Assembly (NCBI RefSeq): GCF_003461245.1
Contig: NZ_QTWS01000001.1
Location: 79,496 to 143,495, forward strand
DNA length: 64,000 nt
Reading direction: 5' to 3'
Source: Blautia sp. AF19-10LB
GTDB lineage: Bacteria; Bacillota; Clostridia; Lachnospirales; Lachnospiraceae
Shown in pieces: positions 29,901 to 39,120 of the stretch (position 1 is the first letter of the stretch; each line of letters opens with the position of its first letter). Under the pieces are notes generated by a model. The model made no database searches, was not told the origin of the DNA, and was given only the letters and a program-made list of their open reading frames with translations. The position numbers and the translations under genes are program-made.

Positions 29901-31159
29901 TCAAACCGTCTTCTATCGAGAAGGTTGTATTTACCAAGCAGATGCGTAAGGATTATACGATCCTCTGCCCGCAGATGTCACCGTTCCATTTCGGAATCCT
30001 GCAGGCTGCATTTAATACCTGTGGATATCATCTGGAAGTCCTTCCGAATGATAATAAGCATGCAGTCGATGTGGGACTGAAATATGTAAATAATGATGCC
30101 TGCTATCCGTCTCTGATGGTAGTCGGACAGGTTATGGATGCGCTTCTTTCCGGCAAGTATGACCTGAACAAAACGGCTGTCATCATGTCTCAGACAGGTG
30201 GTGGATGCCGTGCGTCCAACTATATCGCATTTATCCGCCGTGCACTCAAGAAGACCGGCATGGAGCAGGTTCCGGTTATTTCCATCAACTTAAGTGGTCT
30301 GGAAAGCAATCCGGGATTCAAGCTGACGCTTCCACTGATCAAGCGAGTATGCTATGGTGCAGTGTTTGGAGATATCCTGATGAAATGCGTTTACCGCATG
30401 CGTCCGTATGAGGTGGAAGAGGGAATCGTCAACCGTAAGCATAAGATCTGGGAGCAGAGGGTGATCTCCTTCCTGACGGGAAGCAGTGTCAGCCACAGCC
30501 AGTTCAAGAAGATGTGCCATGAGATGGTACATGAGTTTGATATGATCCCGATCACCGGTGAGAAGAAGCCGAGAGTTGGTATTGTTGGTGAGATCCTTGT
30601 CAAGTTCCTTCCGGCTGCGAACAATCATCTGGCAGAACTTCTGGAAGCAGAAGGTGCCGAGGCAGTCTGCCCGGATCTGATCGACTTTATCAATTATTGT
30701 TTCTACAACCAGAACTTCAAATGTGAGTTCCTTGGATTCAAGAAAAATAAAGCAACGATCGCAAACTGGGGAATCAAGGCAATTGAATGGCTGCGTAAAC
30801 CTATGAATGAAGCTCTGGCACAGAGCCGCCATTTTACTCCGTCTGCCGATATTGCAGATCTGGCAAAGATGGCAGAACCGATCGTTTCTCCTGGAAACCA
30901 GACCGGTGAAGGATGGTTCCTGACCGGCGAGATGATGGAACTGATCCATGGCGGTGTACCGAACATCGTATGTATCCAGCCGTTTGCATGTCTGCCGAAC
31001 CATATTGTGGGTAAAGGTGTTATCAAGGAGATCCGGAGGGAGCATCCGGAGGCTAATATTGTGGCAATTGATTATGATCCGGGTGCGAGTGAAGTTAACC
31101 AGCTGAATCGTATAAAATTGATGCTTTCTACGGCTGTTAAAAATTTGAATAAAAATTAG
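26933..31159 (+). CDS. Giant acyl-CoA dehydratase activase/dehydratase-related protein
   Basis: A 1408-residue protein. Two BadF/HgdC-type ASKHA ATPase domains occur in tandem: [15 protein letters not shown] near residue 4 and [19 protein letters not shown] near 320. Each has an [14 protein letters not shown] or [17 protein letters not shown] cluster loop. A cysteine segment [11 protein letters not shown] follows near 605. The remaining ~750 residues match DUF2229 and 2-hydroxyacyl-CoA dehydratase-like regions ([34 protein letters not shown]). Such activases use ATP to drive electrons into dehydratases, but no separate dehydratase genes lie nearby and the substrate is unknown. The TTG start is supported by GAGGAGG eight bases upstream. 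Confidence 0.85.
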   Translation: MNTYTLGIDIGSTTVKIAILDENDQLLFADYERHFANIQETLADLLEKAHAKLGEMTLCPVITGSGGLTLANHLEIPFVQEVIAVSTSLQKIAPQTDVAIELGGEDAKIIYFEGGNIEQRMNGICAGGTGSFIDQMASLLQTDATGLNEYAKNYKALYPIAARCGVFAKTDIQPLINEGATKEDLSASIFQAVVNQTISGLACGKPIRGHVAFLGGPLHFLSELKTAFIRTLKLDDEHTIVPENSHLFAAIGSALNAKKDVTVSLTDLKDRLRHSIKLDFEVERMEPLFATEEDYEAFNKRQSSYKVATGDLASYKGNCYLGIDAGSTTTKTALVGEDGSLLYSFYSNNNGSPLKTAIRSIQEIYSKLPEGANIAYACSTGYGEALIKAALLLDEGEVETVSHYYAAAFFDPEVDCILDIGGQDMKCIKIKNQTVDSVQLNEACSSGCGSFIETFAKSLNYSVQDFAKAALFAQHPIDLGTRCTVFMNSKVKQAQKEGAEVSDISAGLAYSVIKNALYKVIKVSDATELGRHIVVQGGTFYNDAVLRSFEKIASCEAIRPDIAGIMGAFGAALIARERYETGKKTTMLSIDKINELKYTTSMANCRGCTNNCRLTINKFTGGRQFISGNRCERGIGKEKNKDHVPNLYEYKYKRLFSYEPLSPDQAIRGQVGIPRVLNMFENYPFWYTFFTKLKYEVVLSPTSTRKLYELGIESIPSESECYPAKLAHGHVSWLIKKGVKFIFYPCVPYERNEFPDAVNHYNCPIVTSYAENIKNNVDELKDPSIKFMNPFMAFTTEAILTDRLVQVFKDIPAEEVKAAAHAAWEELAQARKDVQKKGEETLQYLKDTGRRGIVLAGRPYHIDPEIHHGIPDLINSYGIAVFTEDSISHLAEVERPIRVNDQWMYHSRLYAAANFVKKQDNLDLIQLNSFGCGLDAVTTDEVYEILDGSGKIYTCLKIDEVNNLGAARIRVRSLLAALRAKDAQHKEREIKPSSIEKVVFTKQMRKDYTILCPQMSPFHFGILQAAFNTCGYHLEVLPNDNKHAVDVGLKYVNNDACYPSLMVVGQVMDALLSGKYDLNKTAVIMSQTGGGCRASNYIAFIRRALKKTGMEQVPVISINLSGLESNPGFKLTLPLIKRVCYGAVFGDILMKCVYRMRPYEVEEGIVNRKHKIWEQRVISFLTGSSVSHSQFKKMCHEMVHEFDMIPITGEKKPRVGIVGEILVKFLPAANNHLAELLEAEGAEAVCPDLIDFINYCFYNQNFKCEFLGFKKNKATIANWGIKAIEWLRKPMNEALAQSRHFTPSADIADLAKMAEPIVSPGNQTGEGWFLTGEMMELIHGGVPNIVCIQPFACLPNHIVGKGVIKEIRREHPEANIVAIDYDPGASEVNQLNRIKLMLSTAVKNLNKN

Positions 31160-31179
31160 TTTTTGGAAAAAAGAAAACC

Positions 31180-31227
31180 CTTAGGGGGAGCATCTCAGAG
31201 TCTGCGAAGGCCGAAGCTCCCCCTAAG
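31180..31227. repeat. 12-bp perfect stem-loop, GC-rich
   Basis: CTTAGGGGGAGC and GCTCCCCCTAAG enclose a 24-base loop just after the activase stop. A second stem CCACGC/GCGTGG (31242-31260) and a GC-rich fold (31261-31293) follow. No U-run, so it is not a standard terminator. Confidence 0.7.
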
Positions 31228-31318
31228 AACCCCCTCCTTGGCCACGCGGTTTTGGCGTGGGGACGGGCGTGCGCGTGTCGCGCGCGTCGCCCTGGGTGTT
31301 GGTTTGAATAAAGTTAAT

Positions 31319-31367
31319 AAAAAATGGGAGAGCACGCAGCCTATGGCTGCGATGGTCTCTCATTTTT
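31319..31367 (+). terminator. Two-tier hairpin terminator
   Basis: AATGGGAGAGC pairs with GTCTCTCATT, with an inner GCAGCC/GGCTGC stem, and ends in TTTTT. It is probably the true transcript end of the activase gene. Confidence 0.75.
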
Positions 31368-31438
31368 GGTTGGAAAAGAGTTATGTCTTGAACTTTTTTT
31401 CTTTCTACCTTCAGTTTGGTGCGGTGTGGGATAGCGGA

Positions 31439-31638
31439 GGAGATGAGGTGTGCGGGGTGGGGTGAGCTTGAGAGGGTTCGTTGAGGTGCTTGGGAGGTGG
31501 GAGTTTGCGTTGGGAATAAAATTGTCACTGTTTGAGCGTAGCGAGTTTGACAATTTTATTCCCGTTTTTAGCAAAATCACAGCTTCCTTAGTACCTCAGA
31601 ACCCTCGAACCTCGCCCCACCCCGCACACCTCATCTCC
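31439..31638. repeat. 200-bp imperfect palindrome (MITE-like)
   Basis: The outer arms GGAGATGAGGTGTGCGGGGT.. and ..ACCCCGCACACCTCATCTCC pair almost perfectly for ~25 bases. The middle arms remain alignable with mismatches, and the inner 16-bp arms (31512-31527 and 31548-31563, GGGAATAAAATTGTCA) are perfect around a 20-base loop. Base composition differs from the neighbouring genes. It carries no transposase frame and may be a miniature inverted-repeat element or a large structured RNA. Confidence 0.8.
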
Positions 31639-31675
31639 GTAACATACATACCATCCACCCATCCAAACATTCCCC

Positions 31676-31704
31676 TTTACCATTTTCCTTCTGTCTGGTA
31701 TACT
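31676..31704 (+). promoter_or_regulatory. tgt promoter
   Basis: TTTACC (31676-31681), a 17-base spacer and extended -10 TGGTATACT (31696-31704), 39 bases before tgt. Confidence 0.55.
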
Positions 31705-31742
31705 TAAAATCAAATGCAAATCATACAGAAAGAGGAACAAAA

Positions 31743-32885
31743 ATGGCAAAATATACATTAATGAAAACGGAGGGGCGTGCGAAGAGGGCTCAGTTTGAGA
31801 CTGTGCATGGTACGATCCAGACTCCGGTGTTTATGAATGTGGGTACGATCGGGGCGATCAAGGGAGCTGTTTCTACGCAGGATCTTTATGAGATCGGAAC
31901 ACAGGTGGAGCTTTCCAATACTTATCATCTCCATGTACGTCCTGGTGACAAGATCGTGAAGCAGCTTGGCGGACTCCATAAATTTATGAACTGGGAGCGT
32001 CCGATCCTGACGGATTCCGGCGGATTCCAGGTCTTTTCCCTTGCAAAACTCCGCAAGATCAAAGAAGAAGGCGTACATTTCCAGTCACATATTGACGGAC
32101 ACAAAATCTTCATGGGACCGGAAGAGAGTATGCAGATTCAGTCCAACCTTGCTTCTACGATCGCAATGGCATTCGACGAATGTCCGAGCAGCGTGGCAGA
32201 CAGAGACTATGTACAGCAGTCTGTAGAGCGAACCACCCGCTGGCTTGCACGATGCAAGAAAGAAATGGACCGTCTCAACAGCCTGCCGGATACTATCAAT
32301 AAAGAACAGTTACTGTTTGGAATCAACCAGGGAGCCGTATATGAAGATATCCGTATCGAACACGCCAAAGAAATTTCCAAAATGAATCTGGACGGCTATG
32401 CAGTTGGCGGACTTGCCGTAGGCGAGACCCATGAAGAGATGTACCGCATCCTTGATGCTGTTGTACCATATCTTCCACAGGATAAGCCGACTTACCTTAT
32501 GGGTGTCGGAACACCGGCGAATATTCTTGAGGGCGTAGAGAGAGGAATTGATTTCTTTGACTGCGTATATCCGAGCCGTAACGGTCGTCATGGTCATGTA
32601 TACACCAACCACGGCAAGATGAATATGTTCAATGCAAAGTATGAACTGGATACCCGTCCGATCGAGGAGGGCTGCGGCTGTCCGGCATGCCGCCATTACA
32701 GCAGAGCCTATATCCGCCATCTTCTCAAGGCAAAAGAAATGCTTGGAATGCGTCTCTGCGTTCTGCACAACCTGTACTTCTATAATCATATGATGGAAGA
32801 AATCCGCGATGCACTGGATGAAGGCAGATTTGCTGATTACAAAAAAATGCGTCTGGAAGGATTTGCAGCAGGAGAACAGAAATAA
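31743..32885 (+). CDS. tgt: Queuine/preQ1 tRNA-ribosyltransferase
   Basis: A 380-residue tRNA-guanine transglycosylase exchanging guanine 34 of GUN tRNAs for preQ1 in queuosine synthesis. It has TDSGGFQVFSL, the nucleophile region FFDCVYPSRNGRHGHVYT, the substrate loop GGLAVGETHEEM, and a zinc site in CGCPACRHYSRAYIRHL plus a later histidine. AAAGAGGAA precedes the ATG. No preQ1 riboswitch is seen in the short leader, and queC-F or queA are not in the window. yajC follows after ~106 bases with its own promoter. Confidence 0.97.
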   Translation: MAKYTLMKTEGRAKRAQFETVHGTIQTPVFMNVGTIGAIKGAVSTQDLYEIGTQVELSNTYHLHVRPGDKIVKQLGGLHKFMNWERPILTDSGGFQVFSLAKLRKIKEEGVHFQSHIDGHKIFMGPEESMQIQSNLASTIAMAFDECPSSVADRDYVQQSVERTTRWLARCKKEMDRLNSLPDTINKEQLLFGINQGAVYEDIRIEHAKEISKMNLDGYAVGGLAVGETHEEMYRILDAVVPYLPQDKPTYLMGVGTPANILEGVERGIDFFDCVYPSRNGRHGHVYTNHGKMNMFNAKYELDTRPIEEGCGCPACRHYSRAYIRHLLKAKEMLGMRLCVLHNLYFYNHMMEEIRDALDEGRFADYKKMRLEGFAAGEQK

Positions 32886-32907
32886 CACACAAAATGCAGA
32901 AAAATAC

Positions 32908-32936
32908 TTGAAGTAAAAGGCTTTTTTGTGTATGAT
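32908..32936 (+). promoter_or_regulatory. yajC promoter
   Basis: TTGAAG (32908-32913), a 17-base spacer and TATGAT (32931-32936), 55 bases before yajC. Confidence 0.7.
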
Positions 32937-32991
32937 AGTGTGTAGTGTTCCTGAATAGCAGGAATGTAAGTTAGAACAGGAGGAATCATAA

Positions 32992-33297
32992 ATGAGCAGC
33001 ACAGCAAGCAGTACCGCAAGCATGGGTATGATGATTTTATGGATGGTTGTTATCTTTGGAGTAATGTATTTCCTGATGATCCGTCCTCAGAAGAAAGAGC
33101 AGAAGAGACTTCAGGCAATGCTCAACAGCATGGAAGTCGGTGACAGTATCGTTACCACAAGCGGCTTCTATGGAGTGATCATCGACATGACAGAAGAAGA
33201 TGTGATTGTAGAATTCGGCAATAACAAGAACTGCCGTATCCCAATGAGAAAACAGGCTATTGCAGAGGTGGAGAAGGCAGAACAGGCATCCGCATAA
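32992..33297 (+). CDS. yajC: Preprotein translocase subunit YajC
   Basis: A 101-residue single-pass membrane protein. The helix at ~12-29 (MMILWMVVIFGVMYFLMI) is followed by the family motif RPQKKEQKRLQAML and a small cytoplasmic domain containing VGDSIVTTSGFYGVI. YajC associates with SecDF and modulates protein export. The tgt-yajC order is widely conserved, although here each gene has its own promoter; secDF is not adjacent. Confidence 0.95.
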   Translation: MSSTASSTASMGMMILWMVVIFGVMYFLMIRPQKKEQKRLQAMLNSMEVGDSIVTTSGFYGVIIDMTEEDVIVEFGNNKNCRIPMRKQAIAEVEKAEQASA

Positions 33298-33313
33298 CTG
33301 CAAATAAGAAAGT

Positions 33314-33347
33314 AAGTGCTGCGTCAGATGCGGCACTTCTTTTTTTA
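33314..33347 (+). terminator. Intrinsic terminator after yajC
   Basis: AAGTGCTGC pairs with GCGGCACTT (one G-U), then CTTTTTTTT. Confidence 0.85.
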
Positions 33348-33397
33348 TAAAAATCGTTTACTTTTATAACACGTTCTAACTTTTACGTAGTAAAGGG

Positions 33398-33426
33398 TTG
33401 AAAAGTGCCAGAAAGTGCGTTATTAT
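33398..33426 (+). promoter_or_regulatory. Promoter of the leuB-ilvD-ilvB-serC-serA operon
   Basis: TTGAAA (33398-33403), a 17-base spacer and TATTAT (33421-33426), 69 bases before leuB. The leader shows no T-box or leader peptide. Confidence 0.7.
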
Positions 33427-33494
33427 AATAACAATATCCATGAGGAAAGGACTCTGCGCAAGATTCGTGTGATGCAGAGAGAGGAAATGAAAAG

Positions 33495-34580
33495 ATGGAA
33501 TACAAGATTGCATTGATTCCAGGAGATGGAATCGGACCGGAAATTGTCAGTGAAGCCAAAAAAGTTCTCGATAAAGTATGTGAGAAATACAACCACACCT
33601 TTACTTATTCAGAGGTACTGCTTGGAGGCGCATCTATTGATGTCCACGGCGTACCGCTTACAGATGAGGCAATTGCTACAGCCAAAGCCTCTGACGCAGT
33701 TCTGATGGGCTCTATCGGCGGTGATGCAAAGACATCCCCATGGTACAAACTGGAGCCGTCCAAACGTCCGGAAGCAGGACTCCTTGCTATCCGTAAAGCA
33801 CTGAACCTTTTTGCAAACCTTCGTCCGGCATACCTTTACAAAGAACTCGAAGAAGCCTGCCCGATCAAAAAAGAAGTGATCGGAGACAACGGATTTGACA
33901 TGATCATCGTCCGTGAGCTGACCGGCGGTCTTTACTTCGGCGAAAGAAAGACCATTGAAGAAGACGGTGTAAAGAAAGCAATCGATACACTTTCCTACAA
34001 TGAAAATGAGATCCGCCGTATCGCGATCAAAGCCTTTGACATCGCAATGAAGAGAAGAAAGAAAGTCACAAGCGTAGACAAGGCAAACGTTCTGGATTCT
34101 TCCAGACTCTGGAGAAAAGTCGTAGAAGAAGTTGCAAAGGATTACCCGGAAGTAACTCTGGAGCATATGCTGGTTGACAACTGTGCAATGCAGCTTGTAC
34201 ATGATCCGGCACAGTTCGACGTTATCCTGACAGAGAACATGTTTGGCGATATTTTATCTGATGAGGCAAGTATGGTGACAGGTTCCATCGGAATGCTTTC
34301 TTCTGCAAGCCTCAATGAGACCAAATTTGGTCTGTATGAGCCAAGCCACGGATCCGCACCGGATATCGCAGGACAGAATAAAGCAAACCCGATCGCAACG
34401 ATCCTTTCCGCAGCAATGCTGCTCCGTTACTCACTCAACCTTGACGAAGAGGCAGACGCAGTAGAGGCAGCTGTACAGAAAGTCCTGACAGACGGATACC
34501 GTACAGGTGACATCATGTCCGAAGGATGCAAAGCTGTCGGAACAAAAGAAATGGGAGATCTGATCGCAGCAGCGGTGTAA
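33495..34580 (+). CDS. leuB: 3-Isopropylmalate dehydrogenase
   Basis: A 361-residue NAD-dependent oxidative decarboxylase of leucine synthesis. It opens with [14 protein letters not shown]; the substrate region [14 protein letters not shown] and the metal/NAD regions [22 protein letters not shown] and [17 protein letters not shown] are complete. The RELTGG form identifies isopropylmalate rather than isocitrate dehydrogenase. leuA and leuCD are absent from the window. ilvD starts 70 bases downstream. Confidence 0.96.
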   Translation: MEYKIALIPGDGIGPEIVSEAKKVLDKVCEKYNHTFTYSEVLLGGASIDVHGVPLTDEAIATAKASDAVLMGSIGGDAKTSPWYKLEPSKRPEAGLLAIRKALNLFANLRPAYLYKELEEACPIKKEVIGDNGFDMIIVRELTGGLYFGERKTIEEDGVKKAIDTLSYNENEIRRIAIKAFDIAMKRRKKVTSVDKANVLDSSRLWRKVVEEVAKDYPEVTLEHMLVDNCAMQLVHDPAQFDVILTENMFGDILSDEASMVTGSIGMLSSASLNETKFGLYEPSHGSAPDIAGQNKANPIATILSAAMLLRYSLNLDEEADAVEAAVQKVLTDGYRTGDIMSEGCKAVGTKEMGDLIAAAV

Positions 34581-34650
34581 GATACCAGGAGTGCTATGCA
34601 CAGAACAATCCGTAGGTATCGTATAGATTGAATAAAGAGGAGATAATAAA

Positions 34651-36324
34651 ATGAGAAGTGATTCAGTAAAAACAGGCTCACAGCAGGCACCTCACCGTTC
34701 CCTGTTTAATGCCCTTGGATTAACAAAAGAAGAGATGGAACGTCCGTTAGTCGGAATCGTAAGTTCCTACAATGAGATCGTACCTGGCCATATGAACCTT
34801 GACAAGATCGTAGCAGCCGTAAAACAGGGGGTTGCAATGGCTGGCGGTACACCGATCGTATTCCCGGCGATCGCTGTCTGTGACGGTATCGCAATGGGAC
34901 ACATCGGAATGAAATACTCTCTGGTAACAAGAGATCTGATTGCAGACTCTACAGAGGCAATGGCAATGGCTCATCAGTTTGATGCCCTTGTTATGGTTCC
35001 GAACTGTGACAAAAACGTACCTGGACTTCTGATGGCAGCAGCCAGGATCAACGTTCCGACTGTATTCGTAAGCGGCGGTCCGATGATGGCAGGTCATATC
35101 CACGGACACAAGACAAGCCTTTCCAGTATGTTCGAAGCTGTTGGATCTTATGCAGCAGGCAAGATCACAGAAGACGAACTGACAGAATTCGAGAACAAAA
35201 CATGTCCTACATGTGGATCCTGTTCCGGTATGTACACTGCAAACTCCATGAACTGTCTGACTGAGGTTCTTGGTATGGGACTTCGTGGAAACGGAACCAT
35301 TCCGGCAGTATATTCCGAACGTATCCGTCTTGCAAAACATGCAGGTATGCAGGTTATGGAAATGTACCGCAGAAACATCCGTCCGAGAGACATCATGACA
35401 AAGGAAGCAATCCTGAATGCCCTGACGGTAGATATGGCACTTGGATGTTCTACCAACAGTATGCTTCATCTTCCGGCGATCGCTCATGAAGTGGGAATGG
35501 ACTTTGATATCAGTTTCGCAAACGAGATCAGTGCAAAGACACCGAACCTCTGCCACCTTGCACCGGCAGGCCCGACTTACATGGAAGATCTCAATGAAGC
35601 CGGCGGTGTTTACGCAGTCATGAACGAGCTGAACAAAAAAGGACTTCTCCATACAGAATGCATGACAGTAACAGGCAAAACAGTAGGCGAAAATATCAAA
35701 GACTGTGTAAACCTCAATCCTGAAGTTATCCGCCCGATCGACAATCCATACAGCCAGACCGGTGGACTTGCAGTCCTCAAAGGAAATATCGCTCCTGACG
35801 GCGGTGTCGTAAAACGTTCCGCAGTCGTAGAAGAAATGATGGTACACGAAGGACCGGCAAGAGTCTTTGACTGCGAAGAAGATGCGATCGCAGCGATCAA
35901 AGGCGGCAAGATCGTAGCCGGAGACGTTGTAGTCATCCGTTATGAAGGACCAAAAGGCGGTCCTGGAATGAGAGAGATGCTGAATCCGACATCTGCGATC
36001 GCAGGTATGGGACTTGGATCTTCTGTAGCTCTTATCACAGACGGACGTTTCAGTGGTGCATCCCGTGGAGCTTCCATCGGACATGTTTCACCGGAGGCAG
36101 CCGTAGGTGGACCAATCGCCTTGATCGAAGAAGGCGACATCATCAGCATCAACATTCCGGAACTCAAACTGGAAGTCAAAGTATCTGATGAAGAGATGGC
36201 AGCAAGAAAAGCAAAATGGCAGCCACGTGAACCAAGAGTCACAACCGGATATCTTGCAAGATATGCTGCAATGGTTACCTCAGGCAACAGAGGAGCGATC
36301 CTTGAAGTGCCGAAAGCAAAATAA
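34651..36324 (+). CDS. ilvD: Dihydroxy-acid dehydratase
   Basis: A 557-residue iron-sulfur dehydratase giving the 2-oxo acids of valine and isoleucine synthesis. Cluster cysteines lie in [10 protein letters not shown] and [19 protein letters not shown]; the Mg/carbamylated-lysine region and [20 protein letters not shown] are typical. AGAGGAG precedes the ATG. It is the second gene of the operon, with ilvB 38 bases on. Confidence 0.97.
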   Translation: MRSDSVKTGSQQAPHRSLFNALGLTKEEMERPLVGIVSSYNEIVPGHMNLDKIVAAVKQGVAMAGGTPIVFPAIAVCDGIAMGHIGMKYSLVTRDLIADSTEAMAMAHQFDALVMVPNCDKNVPGLLMAAARINVPTVFVSGGPMMAGHIHGHKTSLSSMFEAVGSYAAGKITEDELTEFENKTCPTCGSCSGMYTANSMNCLTEVLGMGLRGNGTIPAVYSERIRLAKHAGMQVMEMYRRNIRPRDIMTKEAILNALTVDMALGCSTNSMLHLPAIAHEVGMDFDISFANEISAKTPNLCHLAPAGPTYMEDLNEAGGVYAVMNELNKKGLLHTECMTVTGKTVGENIKDCVNLNPEVIRPIDNPYSQTGGLAVLKGNIAPDGGVVKRSAVVEEMMVHEGPARVFDCEEDAIAAIKGGKIVAGDVVVIRYEGPKGGPGMREMLNPTSAIAGMGLGSSVALITDGRFSGASRGASIGHVSPEAAVGGPIALIEEGDIISINIPELKLEVKVSDEEMAARKAKWQPREPRVTTGYLARYAAMVTSGNRGAILEVPKAK

Positions 36325-36362
36325 CTGAAATCATTCATTTTATATACACAGGAGGAAACACA

Positions 36363-38054
36363 ATGCAGCTTACAGGTGCAGAGATCATCATTGAGTGCCT
36401 TAAGGAACAGAAAGTAGATACTGTTTTCGGTTATCCGGGAGGCGCGATCCTCAATGTCTATGATGCTCTTTATAAACACAGTGATGAGATCCACCACGTT
36501 CTGACTTCTCATGAACAGGGTGCATCTCATGCGGCAGACGGTTATGCCCGTGCTACAGGCAAAGTCGGAGTGTGCCTGGCAACCTCCGGGCCTGGAGCTA
36601 CAAACCTGGTTACCGGTATCGCGACCGCATACATGGATTCTGTTCCAGTCGTAGCGATCACCGCTAACGTAGGCAAACCACTTCTCGGAAGAGATTCTTT
36701 CCAGGAAGTTGATATTGCCGGTATTGTAATGCCGGTCACAAAACACAGTTTTATCGTAAAAGACATCTCCATGCTGGCAGACACACTCCGCAAGGCATTT
36801 TATATTGCCAAGAGCGGACGTCCGGGACCGGTACTGGTGGATGTGACCAAAGATGTAACAGCAGCAACTTATGAATATTCCCTGCGCCGTCCGGCTACGA
36901 TCAACCGTGAGACTGAGACGATCCGCAGAGAAGATCTGGAAACTGCTGCACAGATGATCGAGGAAGCAAAGAAGCCGTATATTTTTGTCGGCGGCGGATG
37001 TGTGATCTCCGGAGCTTCCAAGGAGATCAGCGAACTGGCACATAAGATCCAGGCTCCGGTCTGCGATAGCCTTATGGGCAAGGGCGCTTTTTCCGGAGAA
37101 GATCCTCTGTATACAGGAATGCTTGGCATGCATGGAACCAAGACTTCCGACCTTGGCGTGACACAGTGCGACCTTCTGATCGTTCTGGGTGCACGTTTCA
37201 GTGACCGTGTCACAGGAAATGCCAAGACCTTTGCAAAACAGGCAAAGATCCTGCAGATCGATGTCGATGCGGCAGAAATTAACAAGAATGTTGTGGTAGA
37301 TGCGTCTGTAATCGGAGATGTAAGAGAAGTTCTCCGCAGACTTCTGGAAATGATTCCGGAAAAACAGCATCCGGAGTGGATCGAGCATATTCAGGAGATG
37401 AAAGCCAAATATCCTCTGAGTTATGATCATTCCCAGCTCACAGGACCATACATTATAGAGAAACTCTACGAAATCACAGGTGGAGATGCAATTATCTCAA
37501 CAGATGTCGGTCAGCACCAGATGTGGGCCGCACAGTACTTCAAGTACAAAGAACCTCGTACCTTCCTGACTTCCGGTGGTCTCGGAACGATGGGATACGG
37601 ACTTGGAGCTGCAATCGGTGCCAAGATGGGAAGACCGGACAAAACAGTTGTCAACATCGCTGGAGACGGCTGTTTCCGAATGAACATGAATGAGATCGCG
37701 ACAGCAGTACGCTGCCATAAACAGCTTTTACAGATTGTCATGAACAATCATGTACTGGGTATGGTACGTCAGTGGCAGACCTTATTCTATGAACACAGAT
37801 ATTCACACACCGTCCTTGACGATGCCGTGGATTTTGTGAAAATATCTGAGGGCATGGGAGCGAAAGCAATCCGTGTTACGAAGATGGAAGAAGTAGAGCC
37901 GGCGATCCGCGAGGCTCTCGCAACAGACGGACCTGTAGTACTGGACTGCTGGATCGATCAGGATCTCAGCGTGTTCCCGATGGTACCGGCAGGCGCAAGT
38001 CTGAATGAAGTTTTTGACGAGGAGGATATGAAGAACAATGAGCAGAGTGTATAA
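36363..38054 (+). CDS. ilvB: Acetolactate synthase large subunit
   Basis: A 563-residue thiamine-diphosphate enzyme condensing pyruvate to acetolactate. The catalytic glutamate is in HEQGASHAADGYARATG, the TPP/Mg segment GDGCFRMNMNE runs to NNHVLGMVRQWQ, and the FAD domain is present (GARFSDRVTG). No regulatory small subunit gene (ilvN/ilvH) or ilvC is adjacent. Its last 17 bases overlap the start of serC, which has its ribosome site (GAGGAGG) inside ilvB. The anabolic rather than fermentative form is inferred from the operon. Confidence 0.95.
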   Translation: MQLTGAEIIIECLKEQKVDTVFGYPGGAILNVYDALYKHSDEIHHVLTSHEQGASHAADGYARATGKVGVCLATSGPGATNLVTGIATAYMDSVPVVAITANVGKPLLGRDSFQEVDIAGIVMPVTKHSFIVKDISMLADTLRKAFYIAKSGRPGPVLVDVTKDVTAATYEYSLRRPATINRETETIRREDLETAAQMIEEAKKPYIFVGGGCVISGASKEISELAHKIQAPVCDSLMGKGAFSGEDPLYTGMLGMHGTKTSDLGVTQCDLLIVLGARFSDRVTGNAKTFAKQAKILQIDVDAAEINKNVVVDASVIGDVREVLRRLLEMIPEKQHPEWIEHIQEMKAKYPLSYDHSQLTGPYIIEKLYEITGGDAIISTDVGQHQMWAAQYFKYKEPRTFLTSGGLGTMGYGLGAAIGAKMGRPDKTVVNIAGDGCFRMNMNEIATAVRCHKQLLQIVMNNHVLGMVRQWQTLFYEHRYSHTVLDDAVDFVKISEGMGAKAIRVTKMEEVEPAIREALATDGPVVLDCWIDQDLSVFPMVPAGASLNEVFDEEDMKNNEQSV

Positions 38055-39120
38055 TTTTTCTGCAGGACCGGCCGTACTGCCGGAACCTGTGCTGAAAGAA
38101 GTAGCAGATGAGATGATGGATTATCAGGGAACAGGCATGTCCGTAATGGAGATGAGCCACAGAAGTCCTGAATTCCAGAAGATCATCGATGATGCAGAGC
38201 AGGATCTCAGAGACCTGATGAACATCCCGGATAACTACAAGGTATTATTCCTTCAGGGTGGTGCTTCTCAGCAGTTTGCCATGATTCCGATGAACCTTAT
38301 GAAAAACGGAGTAGCTGACTATATTGTTACCGGTCAGTGGGCAAAAAAAGCATATCAGGAAGCACAGAAATACGGAAAGGTAAACAAGATCGCCTCTTCC
38401 GAAGACAAAACCTTCTCTTATATCCCGGACTGCAGCGATCTTCCGATCAGCCCGGATGCAGATTATGTATACATTTGTGAAAATAATACAATTTACGGAA
38501 CAAAATTCAAAACTCTTCCGAATACAAAGGGAAAAACTCTGGTAGCAGACGTTTCTTCCTGCTTCTTATCTGAGCCTGTAGATGTAACCAAATACGGCAT
38601 CATCTACGGTGGTGTCCAGAAAAATATCGGACCTGCAGGTATGGTAATCGTCATCATCCGCGAAGACCTCATCACAGAGGATGTCCTTCCGGGAACACCA
38701 ACCATGCTTACATATAAGACACATGCAGATGCAGGTTCCCTGTACAACACACCGAACGCTTACTGCATCTATGTATGCGGCAAAGTCTTCAAATGGCTCA
38801 AAGCTATGGGCGGACTGGAGGAAATGCAGAGAAGAAACATCGAGAAAGCCAAGATCCTCTATGATTTCCTGGATCAGAGCAAACTCTTCAAAGGCACAGT
38901 AGAGCCGGCTTCCCGTTCTCTGATGAATGTTCCTTTCGTTACAGGTGACAAAGACATGGATGCTAAATTCGTCAAAGAAGCAAAGGCAGCAGGTCTTGTA
39001 AACCTCAAAGGACACAGAACTGTAGGCGGTATGCGTGCAAGTATCTACAATGCAATGCCAAAAGAAGGCGTAGAAGCCCTTGTTGCATTCATGAAAAAAT
39101 TCGAGGAGGAAAATGCATAA
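38038..39120 (+). CDS. serC: Phosphoserine aminotransferase
   Basis: A 360-residue PLP enzyme converting 3-phosphohydroxypyruvate and glutamate to phosphoserine. It starts MSRVYNFSAGPAVLPEPVL, has the segment FLQGGASQQFAMIP, and binds PLP through the lysine in IIYGGVQKNIGPAGM; HRTVGGMRASIYNAMP is the C-terminal signature. It overlaps ilvB by 17 bases and its TAA shares a base with the serA ATG, so the three genes are translationally coupled. A serB phosphatase is not nearby. Confidence 0.97.
   Translation: MSRVYNFSAGPAVLPEPVLKEVADEMMDYQGTGMSVMEMSHRSPEFQKIIDDAEQDLRDLMNIPDNYKVLFLQGGASQQFAMIPMNLMKNGVADYIVTGQWAKKAYQEAQKYGKVNKIASSEDKTFSYIPDCSDLPISPDADYVYICENNTIYGTKFKTLPNTKGKTLVADVSSCFLSEPVDVTKYGIIYGGVQKNIGPAGMVIVIIREDLITEDVLPGTPTMLTYKTHADAGSLYNTPNAYCIYVCGKVFKWLKAMGGLEEMQRRNIEKAKILYDFLDQSKLFKGTVEPASRSLMNVPFVTGDKDMDAKFVKEAKAAGLVNLKGHRTVGGMRASIYNAMPKEGVEALVAFMKKFEEENA

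Noticed and set aside
31163..31707. Several 79-101 codon frames in the stem-loop region
   Set aside because: They arise from palindromic, GC-rich DNA on both strands, with no ribosome sites or known domains.
34747..36084. 445-codon minus-strand frame across ilvD, and a 496-codon one across ilvD/ilvB
   Set aside because: Cys/His/Arg-rich translations without family features; they mirror well conserved coding genes on the plus strand.
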